From an uncultured Paracoccaceae bacterium (GTDB taxonomy: Bacteria; Pseudomonadota; Alphaproteobacteria; Rhodobacterales; Rhodobacteraceae): a DNA stretch of 64,000 nt. Location: assembly GCA_947488175.1 (NCBI GenBank), contig CANKYO010000004.1, positions 124,001 through 188,000 of the forward strand, given 5' to 3'. Below, piece by piece: positions 34,843 to 44,123 of the stretch (position 1 is its first letter; the number at the start of each line of letters is the position of its first letter). The notes below the pieces were generated by a model. That model saw nothing but the letters and a program-made list of their open reading frames with translations. It was not told the DNA's origin and made no database searches. Made by a program: the position numbers and the translations under genes.

Positions 34843-35136
34843 TCAGGCGGCGTGATGCTTTGCTTTGTCAGACAGATGAGTTGCGATCAAAGCAATACAG
34901 TCAAGATATTCGGCGTTGCAGCGGTCGGGACGGTGCCCTTTACGATAGCGGCTGGCCGCAGACATCAAAGTCCCCGTGCCAAAAACCGGATGAGGCCGCC
35001 GTAACCGCTTTCGAAAGCGGTCCGCGGCATCAGAAACCTCGCATATCCTGGCAACCGTCCTGCGCCTCGCTTCATGTCGGACTGCCAGTAAAACAAGGGC
35101 GACAACCTCGATATCGGCCAATTGTACCGGACGCAT
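34843..35136 (-). CDS. GTA-linked small protein (DUF7742-like)
   Basis: 97 residues, Arg- and Ala-rich, helical, with a HPVFGTGTLMSAASRYRK block and CNAEYLDCIALI. It resembles small Rhodobacterales proteins that I recall as DUF7742; this assignment is from memory and tentative. Its ATG is 2 nt after the g15 stop, so it is probably co-translated with the GTA cluster. Function unknown. Confidence 0.7.
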   Translation of the reverse strand: MRPVQLADIEVVALVLLAVRHEARRRTVARICEVSDAADRFRKRLRRPHPVFGTGTLMSAASRYRKGHRPDRCNAEYLDCIALIATHLSDKAKHHAA

Positions 35137-35138
35137 GG

Positions 35139-38100
35139 CTATGAGGCTTGCATCACAAGCGTGGTGAAGGGACCGGCGCCATAGCGCGCAGAAACCTGTG
35201 CAACCTCAATGGCAAACGCGGATGTCCCGACCTCTGACACGATGTCGGTGGTGGCATAAGTCCACTGAGGCACGGCCAAGGCCTCCTGACGTCGTACCAG
35301 CCCATTCTGGACCACACGCAAAATATAGCTCTCAGTTTCTTCACCGAGGGGGATGTCCCCATCCGTCCAGATGTCGCCATCAATCCGACTACACCTGATC
35401 CATCTTGCCTCAAGCCCGTCTACCGATGGTGATGCGCGCAGATGGGCCACCGAATACGGGCGCAATCCATTGCCCTGAAACACATATGTCTCATACTTTA
35501 AGCTCGGCGCATTGATCGGGCTTTTCGCGGGGCCATACCGAAAATGCCGGGTATTTCCGCGCGATGCGGTTGGCTGGGCGATCTGCTCAGGCACACCATT
35601 CAACAGCACGACGCGGCTGCCCGCTGGCCAGACGTCAGGCATCAAACCGCGGCTTCCGGCTTGGCCTCTTAGCATTCCACGCAAGGCATACTGTCGCTCC
35701 GCCAGCGGGATCGCATCGCGAAACTGCACAATTTCCCAGAAGTCGGCGGTTCCATCACCAATCGCAAACGTGTTGGCGCCCGCCAATAAGGCCTCAACAC
35801 CAGTGGAGCTGAGCTCACCTGTCACCAACTCCACATTCAGCCCCGTCTGACGATCCCAGATCCCTGCAGGACCGCGCGCCAGATCGGATTGGGTGATCCC
35901 GATGGTCGCTGCATCCGATATCAGGTCCTGCAGGACATAATCACTGTCCTGTGCAGCACCATAAAGGGCAATCGTCCCGGGCCAGGGCTGGCCCGTCGCA
36001 GCAACATAAGGCGCCGTCGGCTGTTCATCACCGGTCAGCAAAGGCAAATCCATAAACAGCATTTCGACCGGCACCGGGCCAACAAAGGGCTGCAATATAA
36101 CTGCTTCGTCCACGGTTGTCTGTTGGCGATACACTTCAGCATCAATCCGCGTCGCTTCGACCAGCCGCAAACCGGCCTCGTCCACCCGGTCAATACGATA
36201 GGTGCCCCGGTGATCAAGCGTTTCAACGGACACAACATCACCAGCACCCACATCAATCTGCGACGGTGGCAACGCAAACTCAGCCGTATCACGGCCGACC
36301 CGCGCCTCTTGCAGCCAACGAGACACCGTATGGCGACCTTCGTTCCGGGTCAGCGCCAGCGGTACCTCCGTCCGGGCAACGCCAAAACTCACCTTGTCAG
36401 GATGAACCGCCTCGGTCGCAATCGCTTCATAATCGCCATCCGCACTCAGATAGGACAGCTGCACGCGGCCGGCAATTTCCGTCGCCGGTGCCCTTGTCAA
36501 AGAGATGGATCGATCTTTCTCAGCATCAATCGCCAGGGTGTCGTCGGTCACCACATGATCAACGCGGCCGTCCCGGTTCTGGAAAACCAGCACCCCGTCC
36601 CGTTCCATCACCTCAAAACCATATGCCATCATCAACGGTTGCAAAGCGGCACGCGCCGATCCGGTATCGCGGACGCCATAGCCGCGCACCACACCGTAAA
36701 GGCGTGAGACGTCAAATGATGTCACCCCCGACCGGGTACAAATCTCGGCCACAACGGACGCCAGCGACCTGTTGGTTGCGCGTCCGTTCAACCAATGCCC
36801 GCGCGCATAATTGTCCCCATCCGACCATAGGCTGCGATTGCCGGGGAAAAACGGATAGGGGCGCGCATCCCAGGCCCAGACATGCATGCGGTCGGTTTCG
36901 ACCATCCGGCCGTCATATTCGCTCGAAGTTGGATTATTGGCCTCATCCGAAAAATGGGCATAGACCGCGCGCAAATACTGCATCTGTATGAAGTCATCGC
37001 GATTGCCGTTTGAGTAATAGGGCAACTGCGATTCCGACGATTTGGGGTCGATGAACTTGTTGGGCTGATTGGCCCCCTTGTCGATGGCTACACAACCAAA
37101 TTCCGTAAACCAAATCGGCTTGCTCATCGGGACCCAAGGCGTGTTCGCTGCTTGCCGCACGCCATCAATACGGTTGTTGTGCTGATGGCTCCACCACCCT
37201 AGGAAGTCCTTATAGCGCCAGACCCACGGCTCCTCATCACCGTCTGTGATCGGTACTCGGCGCTGCGCATCACGCGCCTCGGGCGACGGATAATACCAGT
37301 CGTAGCCTTCTCCACCGGCCACATTGGCCCCAAGATAATCCAGATCATAGATCGACCCGGCCGACGCGTCAGCATGATCATCACCATCGCGCCAATCAGC
37401 GATCGGCATGTAGTTGTCGACCCCGATGAAATCGATATTCGGGTCGGCCCACAACGCATCCAGATGAAAGAATTTATCATTCGTTCCAACCGGCTGATAG
37501 CCATGATACTCCGACCAATCAGCGGCATAGCTGATCTTGCAATCGGGCCCCAGAATACCGCGCACCTCACCAGCCAGAATTCGCAGCGCCTCAACAGCAG
37601 GAAAACTGTTGGCTGCCCCGCGGATCTGTGTCAGCCCGCGCATCTCTGACCCAATACAAAAGGCCGAAACGCCACCAGCCGCTGCGCAGAGATGTGCGTA
37701 ATGCAGAATAAACCTGCGATAGCCCCATGCGCCTGGACCCGAATAGTTGACCTGTGTGCCGGAGATCGAAAAGTCGCCAACCGCCGCCGTTCCCATAAAC
37801 GCGGCAACCTCTGCTTCGGCGGCGGCGGTGCCATCAGACGTGCCGGTCTGTGTCGGGGCCAGCGACGTCGTGATACGGCCGCGCCAGGGCAAGGCGGGCT
37901 GTCCGACCTGTCCGGTCCAAGGATCCGGCAGACTGTTATCAGCCAGTTGTTCCATCAAGATAAACGGATAGAAAACCGGCTCCAATCCGCGCGCTTTCAT
38001 GTCCCTGATGGCTTCAACAACCGATGCATCGGTCGGTGTTCCGCCGTAAACCGGCTCGTCTTCCAGCAAGGGAACCGAAGCAGCAGTGCTGCGCGTTTGT

Positions 38101-39056
38101 CCGGCCACACGCCAAGGCATTGCAGCGGCGTCGGCCTGTTTTTGCTCCACCTTCGGCTGAACGCTGCAATTGGCGCATCGCAGGTCATCGCCAAACCAAG
38201 ACACCACCATGACAACCGATTTGCAAGACGGCAGCTCCTCTTGCAGCCCATCCATGGACACCGAAAAGTCGGTACCGCCCAATGGCGAGTTTGTGTTGAT
38301 GGCAAGCTGCTGGCCATACGCCGCGGACAGATAGATCGGGGACGTTGCCAAAGCGTATTCCCCCGTGCCCGGGATCAGGGCAACGCCCCCGACCAGATCA
38401 TGCAAATCCTGCAATTCATCCGGCGCGTCCGCCGGACCAGGCCGCATGACCTCGAATGAAAATTGGGGGATACGATTACCAAATTGCTCCAGCTGCAAAT
38501 CCTCAAAGACGACATAGGCCGTCCCACGATACGCTGGCGTATTCTCGACACCTTCGACGGCGGCAATCTTGGGGTCAGGCAGTTGATCGGACGTGCCGCG
38601 ATACAGACGCATATTCAGATCGTCACGCGACACTTCAACACCATCAGCCCAGATACGTCCCACGCGGCAAATGGTCCCCTCACAAAGGGCGACCGCCATA
38701 CTGACTGAATAGGAATACTTGGTTATCTTGGGCTGGGGTGAGGACCCCTTCCCGCCTCCGCCGCTGGTCTGGCTTGTTTCGCGAAACTGCGTAGCCCAGA
38801 TCACCTGCCCAGACACCCGCATCCGCCCATAGATCTGCTGCAGGTCCGCGCCCTCACCGGCGGCCGTGAGGCGAAACCGGTCAACCCGGCCCGTCTCAAT
38901 CGGTTCACTACCGGAACCCAGAAGCTGCTGATCAATGCGGCGCCCGATGGCCGCACCCGCCGCGCGTCCAATCGTTGCCATCGACAACCCCAGAACAGAG
39001 CCCCCGATGGAGCCACCAACAGCCATACCCGCAGCGGAAAGAGCGATTGTTGCCAT
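35139..39056 (-). CDS. GTA g15: tail-tip 'megatron' host-contact protein
   Basis: 1305 residues from the ATG at 39056 (MATIALSAAG); an upstream frame to 39107 overlaps g14. N-terminus is Gly/Ala-rich and hydrophobic (SIGGSVLGLSMATIGRAAGAAIG). Residues about 400-760 form the GTA TIM-barrel glycoside-hydrolase-like domain (CIGSEMRGLTQIRG, SYAADWSEYHGYQP, FIGVDNYMPIADWRDG, PIWFTEFGC), then a phage-tail_3-type domain. In RcGTA this protein makes the baseplate centre that contacts the host. Last structural gene, 5 nt after g14. Confidence 0.95.
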   Translation of the reverse strand: MATIALSAAGMAVGGSIGGSVLGLSMATIGRAAGAAIGRRIDQQLLGSGSEPIETGRVDRFRLTAAGEGADLQQIYGRMRVSGQVIWATQFRETSQTSGGGGKGSSPQPKITKYSYSVSMAVALCEGTICRVGRIWADGVEVSRDDLNMRLYRGTSDQLPDPKIAAVEGVENTPAYRGTAYVVFEDLQLEQFGNRIPQFSFEVMRPGPADAPDELQDLHDLVGGVALIPGTGEYALATSPIYLSAAYGQQLAINTNSPLGGTDFSVSMDGLQEELPSCKSVVMVVSWFGDDLRCANCSVQPKVEQKQADAAAMPWRVAGQTRSTAASVPLLEDEPVYGGTPTDASVVEAIRDMKARGLEPVFYPFILMEQLADNSLPDPWTGQVGQPALPWRGRITTSLAPTQTGTSDGTAAAEAEVAAFMGTAAVGDFSISGTQVNYSGPGAWGYRRFILHYAHLCAAAGGVSAFCIGSEMRGLTQIRGAANSFPAVEALRILAGEVRGILGPDCKISYAADWSEYHGYQPVGTNDKFFHLDALWADPNIDFIGVDNYMPIADWRDGDDHADASAGSIYDLDYLGANVAGGEGYDWYYPSPEARDAQRRVPITDGDEEPWVWRYKDFLGWWSHQHNNRIDGVRQAANTPWVPMSKPIWFTEFGCVAIDKGANQPNKFIDPKSSESQLPYYSNGNRDDFIQMQYLRAVYAHFSDEANNPTSSEYDGRMVETDRMHVWAWDARPYPFFPGNRSLWSDGDNYARGHWLNGRATNRSLASVVAEICTRSGVTSFDVSRLYGVVRGYGVRDTGSARAALQPLMMAYGFEVMERDGVLVFQNRDGRVDHVVTDDTLAIDAEKDRSISLTRAPATEIAGRVQLSYLSADGDYEAIATEAVHPDKVSFGVARTEVPLALTRNEGRHTVSRWLQEARVGRDTAEFALPPSQIDVGAGDVVSVETLDHRGTYRIDRVDEAGLRLVEATRIDAEVYRQQTTVDEAVILQPFVGPVPVEMLFMDLPLLTGDEQPTAPYVAATGQPWPGTIALYGAAQDSDYVLQDLISDAATIGITQSDLARGPAGIWDRQTGLNVELVTGELSSTGVEALLAGANTFAIGDGTADFWEIVQFRDAIPLAERQYALRGMLRGQAGSRGLMPDVWPAGSRVVLLNGVPEQIAQPTASRGNTRHFRYGPAKSPINAPSLKYETYVFQGNGLRPYSVAHLRASPSVDGLEARWIRCSRIDGDIWTDGDIPLGEETESYILRVVQNGLVRRQEALAVPQWTYATTDIVSEVGTSAFAIEVAQVSARYGAGPFTTLVMQAS

Positions 39057-39061
39057 AAGTC

Positions 39062-39490
39062 TTATCCTTGTGAAACGGCGAAACGCGCAGCGATGCGCCG
39101 ACGCCATGGGTCGGACAACGGGCTTTCGACCACCCCGTGTCCGGTATAGGCATGAATGAAATGCGGAGCTGGCCGGACCTGCGAAAGAATACCCAGATGC
39201 TTCGCCACAGCATCGGCCCGCATCCGAAACAACAGAACCTGGCCAATCTCCATCTCACCCTCAACGCGGTGCATATGACGCGAGGCTGCTGCCAACAGTC
39301 TTTCATCACCCTGCGGCTCGGACCAGTCAGCGGTGTAGGCGGGCACCTTCTCCGGCTCTTCACCGAAAACCTCGCGCCACACCCCACGGATCAGCCCCAG
39401 GCAATCACAACCAACGCCCTCAATCGACGCCTGATGCAGATAGGGCGTACCAATCCATGATCTGGCTGATTGAACGAAAACTTCGCTCAT
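39062..39490 (-). CDS. GTA g14: NlpC/P60-type cell-wall peptidase
   Basis: 142 residues. NlpC/P60 fold with catalytic Cys in GVGCDCLGLIRG and His in AVAKHLGIL; start ARSWIGTPYLHQ is typical of phage NlpC peptidases. In RcGTA the homologue cleaves peptidoglycan as DNA enters a recipient. It overlaps g13 by 4 nt. Confidence 0.94.
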   Translation of the reverse strand: MSEVFVQSARSWIGTPYLHQASIEGVGCDCLGLIRGVWREVFGEEPEKVPAYTADWSEPQGDERLLAAASRHMHRVEGEMEIGQVLLFRMRADAVAKHLGILSQVRPAPHFIHAYTGHGVVESPLSDPWRRRIAARFAVSQG

Positions 39491-40371
39491 CTGGTCAGGC
39501 TTTCGCCAGAATTGCCACCGTCAGAGCGTGGAACGCTGACCAGCCAGTCATCGCCCGGAATGTCAGGGAAACCCTGAAAGTTGATCAGGTTGGCAAACTT
39601 TTCGCGACAGGTTTCGGCACGTTTGTCACACCCGGCGATCAGGCGCACCTTGTCACCGACAGCAACGCTGGCCCGGATAGGCTGCCAAAGCGTGATGGCC
39701 CGCGTTCCCTGCCCGACCTGATCCAGCTTGATCACAGCCTGAAGACCCTTGCCGGCACCAGTCAGGACCTCCAGCACGCCACCCTCGAACCAGCGATCAT
39801 TAAGAGCCCTGAGACCGGCAAACCGAAACACCTGCGCTTCAGCGACCGCATCCACAGCAATCTCAACAGAAAACGCAGGATCCGTCAGATCAAGGCGGCA
39901 GCGCGCATCACCCAACACTGCACTACACCCGGTCAGATACGAACGGCCCTGCGGCTGGTTCAACGCATCTGTCAAGCCCCGAAGCTCGGCCTGAAAGCCG
40001 CCAGAATTGCGTGTGATCTCACCAAGTGTGCCGGCAAACCGGATCTGTCGCGCATCCGGATTGTCCCACTGAACAAGCCATGTCGTGACCTGCGCGCCGT
40101 CATACCGGCCCGCTTCAATATCCGCCTCTGTGATCGCATCGGACTGCAGCACGCCCAATGCCTCGGTATTGTTAACCGAAAGGCCGGTTGTGCTTGCCAG
40201 CGCGCGGGCAGAAAGACCACGTTCAGGCATGAATTCCAGGCCCTCAAACCGAATGAGCCGGTCATGATCGGTAAATCCAAATGTTACACCGTCACGCCGC
40301 ACCAAAGCCCAGCAATGGCAGACATGCGTGGCACCAGTGGCCAGATGAGCCTGCAGATCGGCGGCACTCAT
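39487..40371 (-). CDS. GTA g13: tail hub protein (DUF2163 / phage BR0599 family)
   Basis: 294 residues. Typical start (HLATGATHVCHCWALVRRDG, FGFTDHDR) and Cys-containing C-terminal block (GCSAVLGDARCRLDL, AGCDKRAETCREKFANLINFQGFP) of the DUF2163/BR0599 family; the Cys positions suit iron-sulfur or metal binding as seen in GTA and phage tail hubs. Overlaps g12 by 4 nt, g14 by 4 nt. Confidence 0.94.
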   Translation of the reverse strand: MSAADLQAHLATGATHVCHCWALVRRDGVTFGFTDHDRLIRFEGLEFMPERGLSARALASTTGLSVNNTEALGVLQSDAITEADIEAGRYDGAQVTTWLVQWDNPDARQIRFAGTLGEITRNSGGFQAELRGLTDALNQPQGRSYLTGCSAVLGDARCRLDLTDPAFSVEIAVDAVAEAQVFRFAGLRALNDRWFEGGVLEVLTGAGKGLQAVIKLDQVGQGTRAITLWQPIRASVAVGDKVRLIAGCDKRAETCREKFANLINFQGFPDIPGDDWLVSVPRSDGGNSGESLTR

Positions 40372-41000
40372 ACCCTGATCTCCACGACCGGCACATTTGG
40401 TGCCTCACCGGCCTGAAAGCTCGATAGCGACGTCAGGATGGCATCGGTATCGAAACGCACCGGCACATCGAACTCAAAACCGGCCCGCACTTCAGCCGCC
40501 AGATCAGGCGGATGATCAAACGAAATGGCCCCTGTCTCATGATCGACGGTGTAGTCCACGCCCTCCTGCAAGGGGTCGCCACCAACCGAGACGCGCACCG
40601 ACCCGGCAACAGGTTTGGATATAGGGCGATCATATGTTGTCTCACCAGACCGATAGGTCTTGATCAGCTGAAAACGATCCGTCACTTCATCGCCGACAGC
40701 AATCAGCTGATCTAACGCGCCGACGTCCTGCGAGGGCGGGCAGGATTTGTAGTCACTCCAATCCTTCCAGCGAAAGCCGATCAACTGGCCCTGACGCGCC
40801 TCGAAGAACGCGATCAGCGCTTCGACATCATCCAGTGACCGCAAGCCAAACCCAGCATCGTACCGTCTGCGCGAGTGCGCCCAGGGCGTGTTCCGCTCCT
40901 CAAACCCGTTCGCCAAAGTTACAATATCCGTGCGCCGCTCCGGTCCCCCGACCGAGCCGAAGCTCAGTGAAGCAGGAAATCTTACCTCGTGAAATGCCAT
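40368..41000 (-). CDS. GTA g12: distal tail protein (DUF2460 family)
   Basis: 210 residues; start FHEVRFPASLSFGSVGGPERRTDIV and the block FEERNTPWAHSRRRYDAG are diagnostic of DUF2460 (TIGR02217) proteins. In RcGTA it forms the distal-tail ring between the tube and the hub. It begins 11 nt after g11. Confidence 0.94.
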   Translation of the reverse strand: MAFHEVRFPASLSFGSVGGPERRTDIVTLANGFEERNTPWAHSRRRYDAGFGLRSLDDVEALIAFFEARQGQLIGFRWKDWSDYKSCPPSQDVGALDQLIAVGDEVTDRFQLIKTYRSGETTYDRPISKPVAGSVRVSVGGDPLQEGVDYTVDHETGAISFDHPPDLAAEVRAGFEFDVPVRFDTDAILTSLSSFQAGEAPNVPVVEIRV

Positions 41001-41011
41001 CTGCCGCTCCC

Positions 41012-41671
41012 TTACCGATTACGCTGACTGCGGCCCAAGGCGCGCGCCATCTGTGTGGCTATCTGCCCCTGACTGCGCTGAAATCCGTGGGCATCCGGGG
41101 TTGATATGTTCATGTTGACCGTGACCGATCCGCTGCCTTGGTTGCGCACACCCAAACGCCCGTCGGCCCCGCGCGACAACGGCATGATCGCTTCCGGGCC
41201 CGCCTCACCCATCAGTCCCGTGCCGCCTTGCATCGGAAAAGTCATCGGACCGCTGACAACACCGCCTTTGGCAAAGGGCATGACACGCCCTTGCGAAAAT
41301 GGGGCACCATCAGCAAACGGCATCATGCTCGACACAGCCGCATTCAGACCATCGGCCAGCACACCGCCAAAATGATCCATAACGGGTCGGGTCGCGGCAG
41401 AGTAAGCAGTGTCGATCATGGATGTGGCCAGACCACTCAACACATCCGACAGGTTCTTGCCATCAAGCACCAGACCATCGAAGGCGCGACGCAGGCCGTT
41501 CGAAAATCCACGTTCCAGATTACCCAGATCACGTGTCGTTTCGTTCAATGCGCCCTGCATCCCGCGCAACTGATCGTCGAAGGCAGCGGTCATGGCCGCC
41601 GTATCTCCCAGCGTCCGCTCCAACGCGCTGACATCGCTTTCCAGCGCATCAAGCTTGTCCAAATCATCCAT
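41012..41671 (-). CDS. GTA g11: tail tape-measure protein
   Basis: 219 residues: a coiled-coil N-terminal part (LDALESDVSALERTLGDTAAM, LRGMQGALNETTRDLGNLERG) and a Gly/Met-rich, phage-like C-terminal half (FAKGGVVSGPMTFPMQGGTGLMGEAGPEAIMPL). Tape measures set tail length; the short protein fits the short GTA tail. It overlaps g10.1 by 8 nt. Confidence 0.92.
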   Translation of the reverse strand: MDDLDKLDALESDVSALERTLGDTAAMTAAFDDQLRGMQGALNETTRDLGNLERGFSNGLRRAFDGLVLDGKNLSDVLSGLATSMIDTAYSAATRPVMDHFGGVLADGLNAAVSSMMPFADGAPFSQGRVMPFAKGGVVSGPMTFPMQGGTGLMGEAGPEAIMPLSRGADGRLGVRNQGSGSVTVNMNISTPDAHGFQRSQGQIATQMARALGRSQRNR

Positions 41672-41867
41672 TTTTCACATCCTTTGGTGTGTCAGGGAAT
41701 CGCGCCTGCAATTCATCAAGACGGCTACGGCCCATGGCGACTTGCGCCTTACTCAGGCCCAGCATCAGTTGCAGCTCCGCAGGGGTCAGCGCCCAGAACT
41801 CGGCCGGGGTCAGACGCAGGCCATACAACCCGGCACGCATCAGACCCGGCCAATCCAGACCGATCAT
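41664..41867 (-). CDS. GTA g10.1: tail assembly chaperone (TIGR02216-like)
   Basis: 67 residues from the ATG at 41867 (MIGLDWPGLMRAGLYGLRLTP), which overlaps the g10 stop as ATGA. A longer in-frame reading to 41933 would start in g10 and is not supported. The core TPAEFWALTPAELQLMLG is the family mark. Together with g10 it matches the two-gene chaperone arrangement of tailed phages and GTAs. Confidence 0.9.
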   Translation of the reverse strand: MIGLDWPGLMRAGLYGLRLTPAEFWALTPAELQLMLGLSKAQVAMGRSRLDELQARFPDTPKDVKNG

Positions 41868-42178
41868 GCTGGCGGGGCAAACGCACGGGCCAGCAAGATC
41901 GCAGCGGCCTTGGCCGCGCCCACCGGCCCGCATTCGATCTCGGCTGCAATCAAATCTGACGTTGTCCCAATCCAGCCACCACCTCGCAAACCGGCAACAA
42001 TGACCGCCATTACATCGCGCCCCGAAAATGCCCCCCCCTCAAAACGACGGATCAGTTCAACAAGAGAGCCTTCGCCAAGGCTGCCTTCCAACTCGGCAAG
42101 CGCACCCAACGTCAGCTTGCAGACGCATGGCTTGCCATCAATCTGCACCGTCACCTCGCCCGTCCAAGGGTTCGCCAT
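41864..42178 (-). CDS. GTA g10: tail assembly chaperone (GTA-gp10 family)
   Basis: 104 residues; starts MANPWTGEVTVQIDGKPCV, with the family block LGALAELEGSLGEGSLVELIRRFE. Small alpha/beta protein that accompanies the tail-tube gene. Overlaps g9 by 1 nt and g10.1 by 4 nt. Confidence 0.93.
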   Translation of the reverse strand: MANPWTGEVTVQIDGKPCVCKLTLGALAELEGSLGEGSLVELIRRFEGGAFSGRDVMAVIVAGLRGGGWIGTTSDLIAAEIECGPVGAAKAAAILLARAFAPPA

Positions 42179-42594
42179 CAGATCAACGCCGTGAACGTCA
42201 ATGCACCCGCCGACGCCAGCGCCAGCTCATACGTGGCCTCGCCATTATGCGAACCCGCATATTCAATCGACGTGATCTGGAAAGGCCCCTCAACAGTCCC
42301 GAAATCCGGGATGATGACCTGAAAGTCCGGCACTTCACCGTCAAAGAATATCTGGCGCGCCCGCTCATCGGTGGATTCGTCCTTGAACACACCAGAGCCC
42401 GAGATCGAGGCCGTCTTGACGCCGGCACCGCCCAGCAATTCACGCCAGCCGCCAGAGCTTTCGAGACTGGTCACATCCACGCTTTCCGCATTAAAACTGA
42501 TGCGGGTTGCACGTAGCCCTGCCGCCGTTTCAAATAGTCCGTCACCTGTCATATCGATCTTGATCAGCAGGTCTTTTCCGTTCTGGGCCACCAT
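42178..42594 (-). CDS. GTA g9: major tail tube protein (TP901-1 family)
   Basis: 138 residues; start MVAQNGKDLLIKIDMTGDG and RISFNAESVDVTSLESSGGWRELL are diagnostic for the TP901-1-type major tail protein of GTAs. Forms the stacked hexamer rings of the tail tube. Separated from g8 by 26 nt. Confidence 0.95.
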   Translation of the reverse strand: MVAQNGKDLLIKIDMTGDGLFETAAGLRATRISFNAESVDVTSLESSGGWRELLGGAGVKTASISGSGVFKDESTDERARQIFFDGEVPDFQVIIPDFGTVEGPFQITSIEYAGSHNGEATYELALASAGALTFTALI

Positions 42595-42620
42595 CGGCGT
42601 TACTCCTTCAAAGGTCTCGG

Positions 42621-43034
42621 TTACGTGTCATCCGCCACGCGGGCACGAAAAATCAGGTTGATCTGGCGGACATCACCCGTGCCAACACGGGCGGCCTTCG
42701 CCTTGTAGAAATTCAGGGACACCAACGCGCCGCGCGACAACACCAGATCGGCGTTGACAAGCGCGTCAGACACCGCCGCAGCGGCCACCTTGGCAGAGGC
42801 GAAACCGGCACTCTCGGTCACGATTGTGACGGTGAACTCGTGCAAGGCACCACCGCCCGTTTTGTCTGATGCGTCTCGCGCATCCTCGGACCCCAATACA
42901 ATGTAAAGGGGCGGCAGGGTGCCGGATGGCAGAGCGTCAAAGATCGATGTGCCGACCAAAGCCGCCAGACCGGGATCAGTGGACAGCGTTTGATAAATCG
43001 CGGTCTGCAATGCCGCTGCAACGCCATAGCTCAT
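42621..43034 (-). CDS. GTA g8: tail terminator (DUF3168 family)
   Basis: 137 residues; DUF3168 marks LQTAIYQTLSTDPGLAALVG and PLYIVLGSEDARDASDKTGGG, then EFTVTIVTES. Caps the tail tube and joins it to the head. Its ATG overlaps the g7 stop by 4 nt. Confidence 0.94.
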   Translation of the reverse strand: MSYGVAAALQTAIYQTLSTDPGLAALVGTSIFDALPSGTLPPLYIVLGSEDARDASDKTGGGALHEFTVTIVTESAGFASAKVAAAAVSDALVNADLVLSRGALVSLNFYKAKAARVGTGDVRQINLIFRARVADDT

Positions 43035-43369
43035 GACGCCACCTCCTCTTCAGCAAAGCAGGTCAGATAGCGGGTATTCGCGTCCTTCTCCGCCACAGCA
43101 TTGATATGATACAGGCGGTCGCCCTCGCGAAACCGCTGCCCGGCTACCGGACGTGACGGGGTGCCATAGGGTGCGGCTCTGACGACGATCTTCAATGGCA
43201 CCCGAGAAACCGTCGCGGCAAAGGCCGCTGCCTCCTTGCCCGATCCTGGCTTGACCTGCGCCCACAGCACACCGAGCGGCTGCCAATCGCGTGTAAAGCC
43301 GCCCGCGCCATCCGATATGCGCATCGGCGCCTCCAGAACCAGCGATCTGTTCAGATGCGGGCTGCTCAT
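43031..43369 (-). CDS. GTA g7: head-tail stopper/adaptor protein
   Basis: 112 residues, small beta-rich phage head-closure type: LEAPMRISDGAGGFTRDWQPLGVLWAQVKP and GQRFREGDRLYHINAVAEKD. In RcGTA it is the stopper below the portal/adaptor. Overlaps g6 and g8 by 4 nt each. Confidence 0.92.
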   Translation of the reverse strand: MSSPHLNRSLVLEAPMRISDGAGGFTRDWQPLGVLWAQVKPGSGKEAAAFAATVSRVPLKIVVRAAPYGTPSRPVAGQRFREGDRLYHINAVAEKDANTRYLTCFAEEEVAS

Positions 43370-43965
43370 ACCCGGCCACCCATGAACAACCGCACCGTAC
43401 GATAGCGCTCGATCAGCGACGAAACACCAAAGGGCATAGCGGGTGTGCCATGGGATACATCATGACGATACTCATAATAGTGGGCGGCCAGCATCATCAC
43501 AGCCTGACCAAGATCTGCAGGCAGATCACCCCATTCAGGGCCAAACCCCGCCAGCATCCCAATACGGACCGAGCCATTCACTGGCACTGCTGGCAAACAG
43601 GCTACCGCTGCCTTGACGGCGGGGCGCTGACTGTCCGGCTCCAGGTACCACGTATCACCATCCGCAAAGGTCTCGTCACCATTCATGTCGATCAGCATAA
43701 GCGCTGTAATCGCATTCACCGGCGCGACCGGCAGCGGCTGACGGCGATCATCGCGCCAGGCGGTCAATGTCCAGCTGAACTCACGTTCGATCAGGATCTT
43801 TCCGGTCCGGGCCTCGATCGCCGCCATGCTCGCGCGCAGATAGCTTTCCAGAACCGGATCTTGCACTCCATCATCGGCGAAGCCCGAACCAAGGCGCATA
43901 TGGTCTTTGAATTGTGCGACCGGCAGCGCCAATTGCGGCACGGTGGTCTCTTCGACTAACATCAT
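43366..43965 (-). CDS. GTA g6: head-tail connector (adaptor) protein
   Basis: 199 residues from the ATG at 43965 with GGAG 8 nt upstream; a longer reading to 44094 would run through the structured intergenic RNA and lacks homology. Helical gp6-like connector: QLALPVAQFKDHMRLG, LESYLRASMAAIEARTGKILI, and AVMMLAAHYYEYRHD. Forms the adaptor ring below the portal. Confidence 0.93.
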   Translation of the reverse strand: MMLVEETTVPQLALPVAQFKDHMRLGSGFADDGVQDPVLESYLRASMAAIEARTGKILIEREFSWTLTAWRDDRRQPLPVAPVNAITALMLIDMNGDETFADGDTWYLEPDSQRPAVKAAVACLPAVPVNGSVRIGMLAGFGPEWGDLPADLGQAVMMLAAHYYEYRHDVSHGTPAMPFGVSSLIERYRTVRLFMGGRV

Positions 43966-44001
43966 GGAACTACTCCGAAAATCACTGTTCGTCCTTGGGT
44001 T

Positions 44002-44085
44002 CCCCGGGCGCAAAACGCCCCCCGCATTGCTCGGACGGAAGGGAGCAGCTAGACAATGCGGGGATTGCCTGACATACGCCCGGGG
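44002..44085 (-). other. Nested RNA stem structure between GTA capsid and connector genes
   Basis: Outer arms CCCCGGGCG (44002-44010) and CGCCCGGGG (44077-44085), 9 bp perfect; inside them CCCCGCATTG (44020-44029) and CAATGCGGGG (44054-44063), 10 bp perfect. A small alternative hairpin, GGGCG-CAAAA-CGCCC, at 44006-44020 competes with the outer stem. It fills the 158-bp gap after the capsid stop and has no U-run. Probably a transcript-processing or stabilising element, or partial terminator, that raises capsid mRNA over downstream genes. Confidence 0.7.
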
Positions 44086-44123
44086 TTGGACCACCGGTCA
44101 AGGCGGCCCCATCACGGTCAGGG

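Noticed and set aside
35889-38459. Several plus-strand frames of 250-290 codons within the GTA region
   Set aside because: They are opposite g15, whose reading is fixed by the TIM-barrel domain motifs.
43966-44094. Longer N-terminus for GTA g6
   Set aside because: It would translate the nested RNA stem region and has no resemblance to connector proteins; GGAG marks the start at 43965.
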